This document shows positions 60,801-64,000 of a stretch of DNA of 64,000 bases, in pieces. Location: positions 2,155,329 to 2,219,328 of the forward strand of contig NW_004624855.1 in the NCBI RefSeq assembly GCF_000247695.1, written 5' to 3'. Positions within the stretch are counted from its first letter, which is position 1; each line of letters begins with the position of its first letter. Under the pieces are notes generated by a model. It searched no databases and was not told where the DNA came from. It saw only the letters and a list, made by a program, of their open reading frames with translations. Position numbers and translations under genes: made by a program. The stretch is from Heterocephalus glaber (lineage: Eukaryota; Chordata; Mammalia; Rodentia; Bathyergidae).

Positions 60801-62066
60801 CCACATCAAACTATTCAGAAGTCCTCAAAATGTGCCAGGTTCTTCAGGGAACCTTTGGCTCATCTCTGAGACTGGGCTTCCTCATAGTGAGAACCCTCTG
60901 AATGTTCCTACGCAAGGGCAGGGATACCAACTCAGCCTACTTCTTCCTATCCCTGGATGGACATGTGCAGGTGACAGCATCTTCCACGGCTGGTCCTTAC
61001 CAAACTGTTTTTTGTTCTTCTTCACTATTTCCAGAGCTATGCAAGGTCCTTAGCACTTCTCCTGGAAATTAAAAAATGGCTATTGACAGATAGATGAATA
61101 AAACAGAATCATATTCTGATTGTCTTTCTGGGCCTTAATTAACTGCCCTAAAATTAAACAATAAATTTAAGACTTGTGAGAAATGCCAACTTAAAAACCA
61201 CTGAGCCAGGGATTTAGCTCAATGGTTCTGCTGCTTGCCTTGCAAATGCAAGGTCCCAAGTTTGAGCTCTGGTGTCACAAAAAAAAAAAGAGGAAAAACC
61301 ACTGAGGATTTCTTTTTAATGCAGCTTTAGATAAAATGAATGTAATCTACTACCAGAGAGTATCAAATTCAAATACTGCCACACTCAACTAGGAATACTT
61401 ATGTAAGAAATATCTCTTTCTCTCCTTTACCATCAACATCTTATGCAGATCTTCTTCGAATGCATCGATGTTGCAGTCAGTCTTCTCCAAGTCATCCAGA
61501 ACCTCCTGCAGCATGAACTGGTAGTACTGCTTCATCAAAAGGCCGCCTTTCAGGACTTCTTTACACTCTCTCACCAGCTAAAAAAGGCAAGGCACAAGCT
61601 CTGTTGTTCATGCATACTGACCAAATGCGCTATCAGTTTTGACACATCCCCACTTATGTCTTCAAAAAACCCAGAAAGAACTTTGCCTCTGACAAAACCT
61701 CAGATAGTTTCTAAATTGTTAATGAGTTTATTTCATGGAATACCTCAGTGGTCTCAACTGAGTAAAAACAAAACAGTGAAAATAAAGGAATCTCATATTA
61801 CAACATGGATACATAGAAAATACCACATAAGCAACTGCTGCTATGCTAAAATATATTCTCCTACAAATAAATTTACATTAAATATAAATTCCATGGAATA
61901 AGATCAATTTTTCTAGTAACTTACAAGGTAAAACAAGAGATATAAGGGAAAAATCTAATCAAAGTGGTAAATTTTACCCAAAACATAATTAAGTTCAAAT
62001 ATATTAACATACCACAGAGCATGCTGGCTTTTGCAACAATTTAGCATAGACCATCGCTGACTTCAT
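20061..62066 (-). CDS. MAP3K4: MAP3K4 (MEKK4/MTK1), middle and C-terminal exons including the whole kinase domain
   Basis: Mitogen-activated protein kinase kinase kinase 4 phosphorylates MKK3/6 and MKK4/7 and so drives p38 and JNK signalling in the cytoplasm. GADD45 proteins activate it through its N-terminal part (known for the family). Twenty-three exons of matching phase give about 961 codons, and a possible 54-bp exon adds 18. The kinase domain is complete. It has EGQYGKV (glycine loop), AMKE (ATP-anchoring Lys), [12 protein letters not shown] (hinge), HRDIKGAN (catalytic loop), DFG, YMAPE and DIWSLG, and it ends FVKVCTDEE. The protein is about 1600 residues in human, so some 630 N-terminal residues, with the GADD45-binding region, are encoded beyond 64000. 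The gene runs towards AGPAT4. No in-frame stop or frameshift is seen. Exon numbers used here assume 27 exons as I recall for human. Confidence 0.97.
20082..21558 (-). other. MAP3K4 intron 26
   Basis: Holds one ID SINE (20168-20245). The remaining sequence shows nothing recognisable. Open frames around 20945-21256 lack splice context and are not supported. Confidence 0.55.
20168..20245 (+). repeat. ID-type SINE, divergent subfamily
   Basis: 'ggctgggagtatagctcagt' and 'gtagagtatttgcctggcat' are closer to the general rodent ID form than to the 'cagtggtttcgccgcctg' form seen elsewhere in the window. Confidence 0.85.
21559..21738 (-). CDS. MAP3K4: MAP3K4 exon 26: kinase C-lobe end
   Basis: 180 bp, 60 codons, phase 0 both sides. 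It starts [20 protein letters not shown] and contains [17 protein letters not shown] and [15 protein letters not shown], the last helices of the kinase fold. The acceptor is 'tctttgtag'. The donor 'gtttgg' is weak. Reading through it would give a 14-residue alternative tail. Confidence 0.97.
21805..22015. mobile_element. Ancient hAT-type element fragment
   Basis: 'caggggtcagcaaaccttta', 'ggcttataggccacatggt', 'tttcaataaaactttgttta': same family as 13853-14085 but in the opposite orientation. It is part of MAP3K4 intron 25. Confidence 0.65.
22845..23490 (-). mobile_element. Old L1 3' end fragment
   Basis: On the - strand this reads as a diverged L1 ORF2 end and 3' UTR. On the + strand it shows 'cctggtaaccactgttcttt', 'gccatatagatggaaccata' and 'attgaaggacatcttgattg', a text I associate with old mammalian L1 tails. 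Confidence 0.65.
23712..23818 (-). CDS. MAP3K4: MAP3K4 exon 25: kinase APE and alpha-F region
   Basis: 107 bp. Two bases complete an Ala codon, then 35 codons: [35 protein letters not shown]. It holds the APE motif ending the activation segment and the structural Asp of DIWSLG. Acceptor 'cttttaaag', donor 'gtaagc'. Confidence 0.98.
24232..24314 (-). repeat. ID-type SINE
   Basis: Reverse orientation: T-tail, 'ggtgctgggaatcgaactc', 'accactgagctaaatcctg'. Lies in the 691-bp intron 24 of MAP3K4, the rest of which is featureless. Confidence 0.9.
24510..24632 (-). CDS. MAP3K4: MAP3K4 exon 24: DFG and activation segment
   Basis: 123 bp, 40 full codons with split codons at both ends. It encodes (G)[18 protein letters not shown] and then [12 protein letters not shown]. 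The Asn of the catalytic loop and the metal-binding Asp of DFG are present, as is the Ser/Thr-rich activation loop. Acceptor 'cttgttag', donor 'gtaggg'. Confidence 0.98.
25999..26087 (-). repeat. ID-type SINE with intact target duplication
   Basis: Long T-tail, 'gtggtaccggggatcaaact', ending 'aaatccccggcccc'. The 14-bp word 'agaattctaattta' occurs at 25965-25978 and again at 26091-26104, a perfect duplication, so the insertion is fairly recent. Confidence 0.93.
26409..26556 (-). repeat. B1-like SINE
   Basis: 'gagacagtgtctctctatgt', 'ccaagtgctgggattacagg', 'gcactaccaagccctgct' in reverse orientation. Confidence 0.85.
26722..26881 (-). CDS. MAP3K4: MAP3K4 exon 23: hinge and catalytic loop
   Basis: 160 bp, 53 codons plus one base. 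It starts [20 protein letters not shown] and ends [11 protein letters not shown]. It contains the hinge and the HRD motif with the catalytic Asp and following Lys. Acceptor 'cctcccccag', donor 'gtaatc'. Confidence 0.98.
26882..27770 (-). other. MAP3K4 intron 22, nothing else seen
   Basis: Intron of 889 bp without a recognised repeat. Confidence 0.55.
27771..27887 (-). CDS. MAP3K4: MAP3K4 exon 22: kinase N-lobe, alpha-C
   Basis: 117 bp, 39 codons, phase 0 both sides. It contains [39 protein letters not shown]. The alpha-C glutamate that pairs with the ATP-site lysine is probably in ADELKIFEG. Donor 'gtaagc', acceptor 'tttcgcag'. Confidence 0.98.
28205..28345 (-). mobile_element. Short old L1 3' fragment
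   Basis: 'ttagattccacatgtaagta' and 'agtcatctaggttcacccat' recall the L1 tail read in reverse. Short and diverged. Confidence 0.5.
28460..28753. mobile_element. hAT-type non-autonomous element (~210 bp without the SINE)
   Basis: Starts 'cagtgatggctaacctttt' and ends 'ccataggtttgccatcac', imperfect inverted repeats. It is flanked by a perfect 8-bp duplication 'tcatattg' (28452-28459 and 28754-28761). The ends resemble those of the ~80-bp elements, but the interior differs ('gtgcccaaactgcaaccc'). An ID SINE (28606-28690) sits inside it. Confidence 0.75.
28606..28690 (-). repeat. ID-type SINE inside the hAT element
   Basis: 'ttccagtaccaggaatcaaa', 'cacagagctacattcccgg' in reverse orientation, diverged. 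Confidence 0.85.
28812..28947 (+). repeat. B1-like SINE
   Basis: 'aaagccaggcatgggggttc', 'tcccagcatttgggaggctg', 'acctgtctcaaaaaaaa'. Confidence 0.85.
29591..29661 (-). CDS. MAP3K4: MAP3K4 exon 21: glycine loop and ATP lysine
   Basis: 71 bp. Two bases complete Gly, then 23 codons: [23 protein letters not shown]. With the preceding NKIG it forms the GxGxxGxV loop. The Lys of AMKE is the ATP-anchoring lysine. Acceptor 'tgttctcag', donor 'gtaagt'. Confidence 0.98.
29662..30705 (-). other. MAP3K4 intron 20, nothing else seen
   Basis: About 1 kb, AT-rich, no recognised repeat. Confidence 0.55.
30706..30897 (-). CDS. MAP3K4: MAP3K4 exon 20: linker and kinase start
   Basis: 192 bp, 63 codons with split codons on both sides. 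It contains [20 protein letters not shown] and ends [12 protein letters not shown], the first strand of the kinase domain. Arg/Lys-rich MRRKN lies between. Acceptor 'tctctgcag', donor 'gtaagg'. Confidence 0.98.
31311..31391 (-). repeat. ID-type SINE
   Basis: 'ggtactggggatcgaactca', 'accactgagctaaacccccg', reverse orientation, well preserved. Confidence 0.92.
31794..31866 (-). repeat. ID-type SINE, 5'-truncated
   Basis: 'ggtactggggatcgaactca' to 'cactgagctaaat'. The usual 'ccccggcccc' start of the element is missing. Confidence 0.88.
32365..32449 (+). repeat. ID-type SINE
   Basis: 'gggccggggatttagctca' to 'gatcctcggta', with an AAAT-rich tail instead of pure A. Confidence 0.9.
33803..33883 (-). 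CDS. MAP3K4: MAP3K4 exon 19
   Basis: 81 bp, 26 codons with split codons at both ends. It encodes [26 protein letters not shown]. It is a Ser/Thr/Arg-rich linker before the kinase domain and a plausible phosphorylation region (inference). Acceptor 'cctacag', donor 'gtaaga'. Confidence 0.97.
34314..34571 (+). mobile_element. Young L1 3' end with inverted 5' part and perfect target duplication
   Basis: The 15-bp word 'aaaggaacaaaagta' occurs at 34314-34328 and 34557-34571. Between them, 34378-34556 is the L1 3' UTR in + orientation ('gtctttgtaaacagggagga', 'aatgtaccaataaac', A-tail). 34329-34375 is the same UTR's polypurine part in reverse. That is the pattern of twin-primed L1 integration. It is in MAP3K4 intron 18. 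Confidence 0.85.
34733..34833 (-). CDS. MAP3K4: MAP3K4 exon 18
   Basis: 101 bp, 33 codons with split codons at both ends. It begins [20 protein letters not shown] and ends [13 protein letters not shown]. Serine-rich, with an RHSSP motif. Acceptor 'ttaaaacag', donor 'gtaagt'. Confidence 0.97.
34945..35072. mobile_element. MER20-like hAT-Charlie fragment
   Basis: 'tggcatctagtgggcagtgg' and 'aatgcacaggacagccccac' are hallmark MER20 words. The young L1 at 35073-35417 inserted into or beside it. Confidence 0.65.
35073..35417 (+). mobile_element. L1 3' end insertion with target duplication
   Basis: 'gaatagtttctctggtgtga', a polypurine tract, 'gtaaatagggaggggtggag' and 'aatgtaccaataaaattaat', then an A-rich tail. 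The 13-bp word 'aaatgtggtcccc' flanks it (35073-35085, 35405-35417), perfect. It is 5'-truncated and has no ORF. Confidence 0.85.
37015..37094 (-). mobile_element. ~80-bp hAT-type MITE, copy D
   Basis: 'cagcggtggcaaacctactg' to 'ggttcgccatcactg', with a perfect 8-bp duplication 'ccctagga' (37007-37014, 37095-37102). Best-preserved copy. Confidence 0.85.
37392..37714. repeat. Direct tandem duplication, two ~165-bp units
   Basis: Unit 1 begins 'agcttttatattttc' at 37392 and unit 2 repeats it at 37560, offset 168. Shared words include 'gttttgggctggcttggtca', 'acttagctagatcctg' and 'gtatatatacatt'. Units are about 90% alike by eye. Intronic, function unknown. Confidence 0.85.
39195..39353 (-). 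CDS. MAP3K4: MAP3K4 exon 17: alanine/threonine-rich, probably skippable
   Basis: 159 bp, 52 codons, a multiple of three with the same phase on both sides. It starts [14 protein letters not shown], then [16 protein letters not shown] encoded by a GCN/ACC run, then [13 protein letters not shown] and [10 protein letters not shown]. In human, as I recall, an isoform lacks about 50 residues here, consistent with skipping of this exon. The Ala/Thr run is likely disordered. Acceptor 'cttgtcttag', donor 'gtagtc'. Confidence 0.9.
39354..40122 (-). other. MAP3K4 intron 16, nothing else seen
   Basis: 769 bp of AT-rich intron with no recognised element. Confidence 0.55.
40123..40219 (-). CDS. MAP3K4: MAP3K4 exon 16
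   Basis: 97 bp, 31 codons with split codons at both ends: [31 protein letters not shown]. Proline-rich linker. Acceptor 'tcactggcag', donor 'gtattt'. Confidence 0.97.
42546..42603. repeat. (CT)n microsatellite
   Basis: Run of CT dinucleotides with a few interruptions (ccc, ttt), directly beside the T-tail of a reverse ID SINE. Probably variable in length. Confidence 0.95.
42606..42675 (-). repeat. ID-type SINE, old
   Basis: 'gtgctggtaattgaaccca', 'ctacacctaagctacatccc' in reverse. Closer to the general ID form than to the younger family. Confidence 0.8.
43359..43437 (-). CDS. MAP3K4: MAP3K4 exon 15
   Basis: 79 bp, 26 codons plus one base: [26 protein letters not shown]. Acceptor 'ttttgtatctag', donor 'gtaaga'. 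The last base joins the next exon to give Ala. Confidence 0.97.
43920..44000 (-). repeat. ID-type SINE with target duplication
   Basis: 'ggtactggggatcgaactca' to 'ctaaatccccagcc'. Flanks at 43896-43912 and 44002-44018 match in 16 of 17 bases ('gagaaactcacatttta'). Confidence 0.92.
44253..44331 (-). CDS. MAP3K4: MAP3K4 exon 14
   Basis: 79 bp. One base completes Arg, then 26 codons: [26 protein letters not shown]. Acceptor 'catatgacag', donor 'gtatgg'. Confidence 0.97.
44332..45166 (-). other. MAP3K4 intron 13, nothing else seen
   Basis: 835 bp, AT-rich, no recognised element. Confidence 0.55.
45167..45300 (-). CDS. MAP3K4: MAP3K4 exon 13
   Basis: 134 bp, 44 codons plus two bases: [44 protein letters not shown]. 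Helical central region. Acceptor 'tcttcttacag', donor 'gtaatg'. Confidence 0.98.
45301..45762 (-). other. MAP3K4 intron 12, nothing else seen
   Basis: 462 bp, very AT-rich. Confidence 0.55.
45763..45924 (-). CDS. MAP3K4: MAP3K4 exon 12
   Basis: 162 bp, 54 codons, phase 0. It starts [20 protein letters not shown], then [20 protein letters not shown] and [15 protein letters not shown] chose acceptor 'gattcttcag' because it gives the known NDALEL start. Donor 'gtaggt'. Confidence 0.97.
46172..46316 (-). repeat. B1-like SINE with internal duplication
   Basis: 'acagggtcttgctatgtagt' and the repeated block 'caggctggccttgaactcac' / 'caagctggccttcaactcat', ending 'gtgcaccactacaccc'. Reverse orientation. 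Confidence 0.88.
46335..46560. mobile_element. MER20-like hAT-Charlie element
   Basis: 'actggcatctggtaggtaga', 'gggatactgctaaacatctt' and 'aaatgtcagtagtacagggt' match the MER20 text well. Nearly full length. Confidence 0.75.
46724..47443 (+). mobile_element. L1 insertion carrying two tandem 3' ends
   Basis: Flanked by the perfect 12-bp word 'aaaattgtgcct' (46724-46735, 47432-47443). Inside, the L1 3' UTR appears twice head to tail. Copy 1 is about 46790-47140, ending 'aaaatgtaccaatgattaga'. Copy 2 is about 47150-47420, ending 'aatgtaccaataaaagaatt' with an A-tail. One duplication for both means one insertion event. No ORF. Confidence 0.85.
48463..48612 (-). CDS. MAP3K4: MAP3K4 exon 11
   Basis: 150 bp, 50 codons, phase 0: [50 protein letters not shown]. 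Acceptor 'ctttccag', donor 'gtactt'. Confidence 0.98.
48613..49933 (-). other. MAP3K4 intron 10, nothing else seen
   Basis: 1.3 kb without a recognised repeat or exon. Confidence 0.55.
49934..50200 (-). CDS. MAP3K4: MAP3K4 exon 10
   Basis: 267 bp, 89 codons, phase 0, the largest exon in the window. It starts [20 protein letters not shown], passes [20 protein letters not shown] and [20 protein letters not shown], and ends [11 protein letters not shown]. Acceptor 'ttcttttcag'. The donor 'gtcggt' has an unusual C at +3. Confidence 0.98.
50274..50370 (+). repeat. ID-type SINE
   Basis: 'ggggccggggatttagctca' to 'tcaatccctggtacc', well preserved, tail interrupted by a C-rich run. Confidence 0.92.
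50965..51048 (-). repeat. ID-type SINE
   Basis: 'gggtaccaggaatcaaactc' to 'agctaaatccccggcccc', reverse. 'ttttctaatt' flanks both sides. Confidence 0.9.
51203..51286 (-). CDS. MAP3K4: MAP3K4 exon 9
   Basis: 84 bp, 28 codons, phase 0: [28 protein letters not shown]. Acceptor 'gtgaccctag', donor 'gtaaat'. Confidence 0.97.
51385..51484 (-). CDS. MAP3K4: MAP3K4 exon 8
   Basis: 100 bp. One base completes Arg, then 33 codons: [33 protein letters not shown]. Only a 98-bp intron separates it from exon 9. Acceptor 'ccctggcag', donor 'gtgagt'. Confidence 0.98.
51650..51725 (-). repeat. ID-type SINE, old, with a G-run
   Basis: 'tatggtaggcaagcactcta' and 'ccaagccacatccccagcc' are the reverse ID form. 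A run of about 12 G replaces the usual 'ggtactggggat' segment. Confidence 0.7.
51859..51896. repeat. (CA)n microsatellite
   Basis: About 18 CA dinucleotides. Likely variable in length. Confidence 0.97.
52627..52708 (+). repeat. ID-type SINE
   Basis: 'gggccagggatttagctcag' to 'gatccccggtaccaaaa'. 'aaaaacaata' occurs on both sides as a likely duplication. Confidence 0.92.
53107..53223 (-). CDS. MAP3K4: MAP3K4 exon 7
   Basis: 117 bp, 38 codons with split codons at both ends: [38 protein letters not shown]. The first base completes a Cys codon with the previous exon. Acceptor 'gtttccttag'. The donor 'gttgga' is weak. Confidence 0.97.
53561..53703 (+). repeat. B1-like SINE with internal duplication
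   Basis: 'atgggcatggtggtgcacac', 'gaggctgaggcaggaggat', then 'gaggccagcctggactacac' and 'caaggctggcctgaactaca', ending 'accctgtctcaaaaa'. Confidence 0.9.
54930..56345 (+). mobile_element. L1 ORF2 end and 3' UTR, older copy
   Basis: Diverged ORF2 C-terminal sequence ('aaaatggattaaagatctaa', 'agagaaatgcaaattaaaac', 'caacagatgaatggataaag'), then a 3' UTR related to the younger L1 tails ('tagggagatggacc', 'tatgtactaataaaaaa'). Frames broken. Confidence 0.8.
56495..56571 (+). repeat. ID-type SINE with internal deletion
   Basis: 'gactggggatttagct' runs straight into 'accacctgcctcataagc', so about 12 bases between the A box and the middle are missing. It ends 'gatccccagtacc' plus a long A-tail. 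Confidence 0.9.
56945..57085 (+). repeat. B1-like SINE
   Basis: 'atccggtgtggcggttcact', 'gaggctgaggcaggaggat', 'gtgagttcaaggtcagacta', ending 'gcaagacactgtctta'. Confidence 0.88.
57880..58095. mobile_element. MER20-like hAT-Charlie element
   Basis: Reverse to 46335-46560: 'gtgcaccacaggatgtgcag', 'ctgcccactaggtaacagga', 'caggttgagaaccactgctc'. Confidence 0.75.
58240..58397 (-). CDS. MAP3K4: MAP3K4 exon 6
   Basis: 158 bp, 52 codons plus two bases: [52 protein letters not shown]. Acceptor 'gtatttcaag', donor 'gtaaaa'. Confidence 0.97.
59687..59865 (-). repeat. B1-ID fusion SINE (B1-dID type)
   Basis: In reverse: ID-like part ('ggtactgggaactgaaccta', 'aagctatatccctagcc') at the low end, then B1-like part ('aaagtctcactaaatcaccc', 'gtgctgggatacaggtgtgc'). 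Confidence 0.8.
61204..61290 (+). repeat. ID-type SINE
   Basis: 'agccagggatttagctcaat' to 'tttgagctctggtgtc' plus A-tail. Moderately diverged. Confidence 0.88.
61431..61577 (-). CDS. MAP3K4: MAP3K4 exon 5
   Basis: 147 bp, 49 codons, phase 0: [49 protein letters not shown]. Acceptor 'ccttttttag', donor 'gtaaag'. First exon in the window that I recognise with certainty. Confidence 0.97.
62013..62066 (-). CDS. MAP3K4: Candidate 54-bp MAP3K4 exon 4
   Basis: An acceptor-like 'cttttttgatgatag' is followed by 18 open codons, [18 protein letters not shown], and a donor 'gtatgt'. Both ends are in phase 0, which fits exon 5. I do not recall the human sequence here well enough to confirm it. A chance open stretch remains possible. 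Confidence 0.5.
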
Positions 62067-62425
62067 CTATCATCAAAAAAGTCTAATAACTACAAAAGCA
62101 AGTAAACCAATCCTAAACTTGTCTAATGAAATTAGATGGAAGTCAAGAGAAATAAAGCAAAAAGATGGACAAAACTGCAATGTGTCAGTTCAACAGACAA
62201 GGTTATAAAGAAGGAAGAAGGCTGAAGGAAGGTGATCTGGAAAGCTCTTTTCATTCAACAAATGCTGGGTTATGACACGTTCATATTCCAATCACCAAGG
62301 ACAGACAAGATTATACAGCCACCTTCATTTTCATATAAATCATCCATGACTCAAAAGGAACTCCAGGGCAGTTACTGGGAAAGGAAACCGGTACAAACTT
62401 TCTAGATTCAAAAGTGAATGACTCA

Positions 62426-62508
62426 GGGCCGGGGATTTAGCTCAGTGGTTTCGCTGCCTGCTGCGCAAGCGCAAGAACCCAAGTTCGATCCCCGGTACCA
62501 AAAAAAAA
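62426..62508 (+). repeat. ID-type SINE, young, perfect target duplication
   Basis: 'gggccggggatttagctcag' to 'gatccccggtaccaaaa', with the 15-bp word 'aaagtgaatgactca' at 62411-62425 and 62509-62523. Close to the local family consensus. Confidence 0.95.
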
Positions 62509-63571
62509 AAAGTGAATGACTCACTTATTTATTGTTTTATATTCCAGAGATGAATATGACTTACCTACCAATATATTTATCAAAACAGTATGTTAAACAT
62601 TTAGGATTAATAAATTATGATGTATCAATACAATAGACTCTTGCAGCCATTGAAATTCTTGCTTTGAAAAGTAATTAGAATAAAGGAAAAAAAAAAGCAC
62701 ATGCATACATACGTAACATACACTTTCTTACTTGTATATGTAGAAAGTAGGCGCATCAAAAACAAATGGATGGGAAAAAATGCCCCAACATCAAAATGTT
62801 ATAGTGGTTATTGGTGAGTGTTTGGAAAATAGGGTGACTTTTATTTTCCTTTGTGTTATTTTCTGTACTTTTCAAATTTTTCTAAAATAAAATGGATTAC
62901 TTTTACAGATAGCAGTTCTTAAACATTTTAAAAGTAATTATCCATGATGAGAGAGCTATGATTACTAAAAAATGTTCTGTTCAGATTATATACATATGCA
63001 TTCCTATATTAAAGATGTCACTACTAGGTACTTATAGCTGAGCTTTGAGTGAATTTCATCCAAATTTTCTAACCTCCTCACTCTAGCAATACTACATTAA
63101 TCTAAATATTATTTTTAATTTTTCAAGGTGTTTAACATATATTACTATTTAATCCTCACAAAAGCACCATGGGCAAAAAAGTAAACTCCACCTTGTTTTA
63201 TCAGGTTGTATTTCTAAGTATCTATTTTGCAAGGAGGAAAGTTAACTATTTTACTAGAAGTTCCCAAATAACTGTTGCAATGTAGAGGATAGGTGTAAAA
63301 GTCTTGCCAAAGCAGCCAGCAAGACAGTGACCAGAATAGGATGGAGAGAAGGAAGCAGAGAAGCTAACATAAACACTGAGCTCTGGCTGGTGCTAGGTGT
63401 AAGACCCAACTTCCAACTCACCTCCACTAGTCATCCTACACTGCACCGAACTAAATAAACAAGCACAAATTCCATTTTGTACCTGCTGGGTGACCTGTCT
63501 TTCCTCCATCTGTACTGCTCAGTCCTGTCATTCTAGAGCCCAAATAGCTTCTAACCCTTCAATCTCTAGGA

Positions 63572-63652
63572 CAATGGTGGCAAAACTATAGTACACGTGC
63601 TGCAGCCAGCTACTCATTATCATTGAAACCTCTACAGTGTTTACCATCACTG
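63572..63652 (-). mobile_element. ~80-bp hAT-type MITE, copy E
   Basis: 'caatggtggcaaaactatag' to 'tttaccatcactg'. Flanks 'ctctagga' and 'ccctagaa' form an 8-bp duplication with two mismatches. Confidence 0.75.
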
Positions 63653-63719
63653 CCCTAGAAGATGGACATGACAGTCTACAAAAAAACACACCAATCTGCA
63701 AGACCTGAAAATTTTTATT

Positions 63720-64000
63720 TTATATAATGAACGTACATTGAGGCGATACTCTTAAGTGTAATAACATAGGACACACACGTGTAAATACTGAAGAGTTTCT
63801 CTGGTGTGAGAAACTGAAAATGTAAATAAGGACTAAAAAGTATAATAGATAATGTGAAATAGGAAGAAAAGGGGCAAAGTGGAAGGGGAAGTCGGGGGGA
63901 GGTAGGGGAAAGGAAAGAAGGGAATGGAATTAATATGAGAAAATGAAAAAATAGAAACAAAGTCTTTGTAAATAGGGAGGGATGGAGGGGTTAAAGGGAG
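63720..64000 (+). mobile_element. L1 3' end, cut by the window edge
   Basis: 'attgaggcgatactcttaag', 'gaagagtttctctggtgtga' and the polypurine tract match the young L1 tails at 35073-35417 and 46724-47443. The end lies beyond the window. Confidence 0.85.

Larger units (their letters stand above)
58398..61430 (-). other. MAP3K4 intron 5
   Basis: 3 kb with a B1-ID SINE (59687-59865) and an ID SINE (61204-61290). A (GTTT)n run lies at 59660-59684. Nothing else recognised. Confidence 0.55.
62067..64000 (-). other. MAP3K4 intron continuing beyond the window
   Basis: Holds an ID SINE (62426-62508), an ~80-bp hAT-type copy (63572-63652) and a young L1 end (63720-64000). I found no further exon. 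The remaining N-terminal exons must lie past 64000. Confidence 0.55.

Noticed and set aside
3951..62508. tRNA genes suggested by A-box and B-box motifs
   Set aside because: Each hit has the A-tail and flanks of an ID SINE and no proper cloverleaf.
1..64000. Search for CRISPR arrays, operons, prophage or other prokaryotic systems
   Set aside because: The sequence is clearly mammalian, with introns and SINEs. The only regular repeats are microsatellites and one tandem duplication.

Overview
This is mammalian nuclear DNA. Coding sequence occurs only as short exons with canonical AG/GT borders, introns are AT-rich, and the spaces are full of retroposons. Two genes are recognisable and lie tail to tail. 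On the + strand, positions 1181-5216 hold the last three coding exons of AGPAT4 (LPAAT-delta, a lysophosphatidate acyltransferase). On the - strand, positions 20061-61577 hold 23 consecutive coding exons of MAP3K4 (MEKK4/MTK1), about 961 codons, with a probable 54-bp further exon at 62013-62066. These include the whole protein kinase domain and the stop codon. All exon phases fit, so the gene looks intact. Its N-terminal exons lie beyond 64000. The same convergent AGPAT4/MAP3K4 neighbourhood is known from human 6q26. The products are not known to work together: one makes phosphatidic acid, the other is a stress-activated MAP kinase kinase kinase upstream of p38 and JNK.

The repeats point to a non-murine rodent. 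There are about twenty tRNA-derived ID-type SINEs with the core 'gatttagctcagtggttt' and ending 'gatccccggtaccaaaa', monomeric B1-like SINEs, and B1+ID fusion SINEs. A castorimorph such as beaver would fit, but I cannot prove that from the sequence.

Layout: 1-5216 is the AGPAT4 3' end, with a mariner remnant at 320-870. 5217 to about 19550 is AGPAT4 3' untranslated sequence (end not located) plus intergenic DNA. It holds a second mariner remnant (10676-11262), small hAT-type elements and a nest of insertions inside one old L1 (about 14470-18660). About 19550-20060 is the MAP3K4 3' UTR. 20061-64000 is MAP3K4 exons and introns, with L1 3' ends, MER20-like fragments, ID/B1 SINEs and microsatellites.

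I found no new gene system, CRISPR array or intact mobile-element gene. The most notable observations concern mobile elements. They are an ~80-bp hAT-type family at five sites with 8-bp duplications centred on CTAG, an L1 insertion with 5' inversion, an L1 insertion carrying two tandem 3' ends, a ~520-bp retroposed sequence of unknown origin, and a repeated G-rich L1 3' UTR tract. In the genes, the alanine/threonine-coding triplet run in a probably skipped MAP3K4 exon is worth noting.
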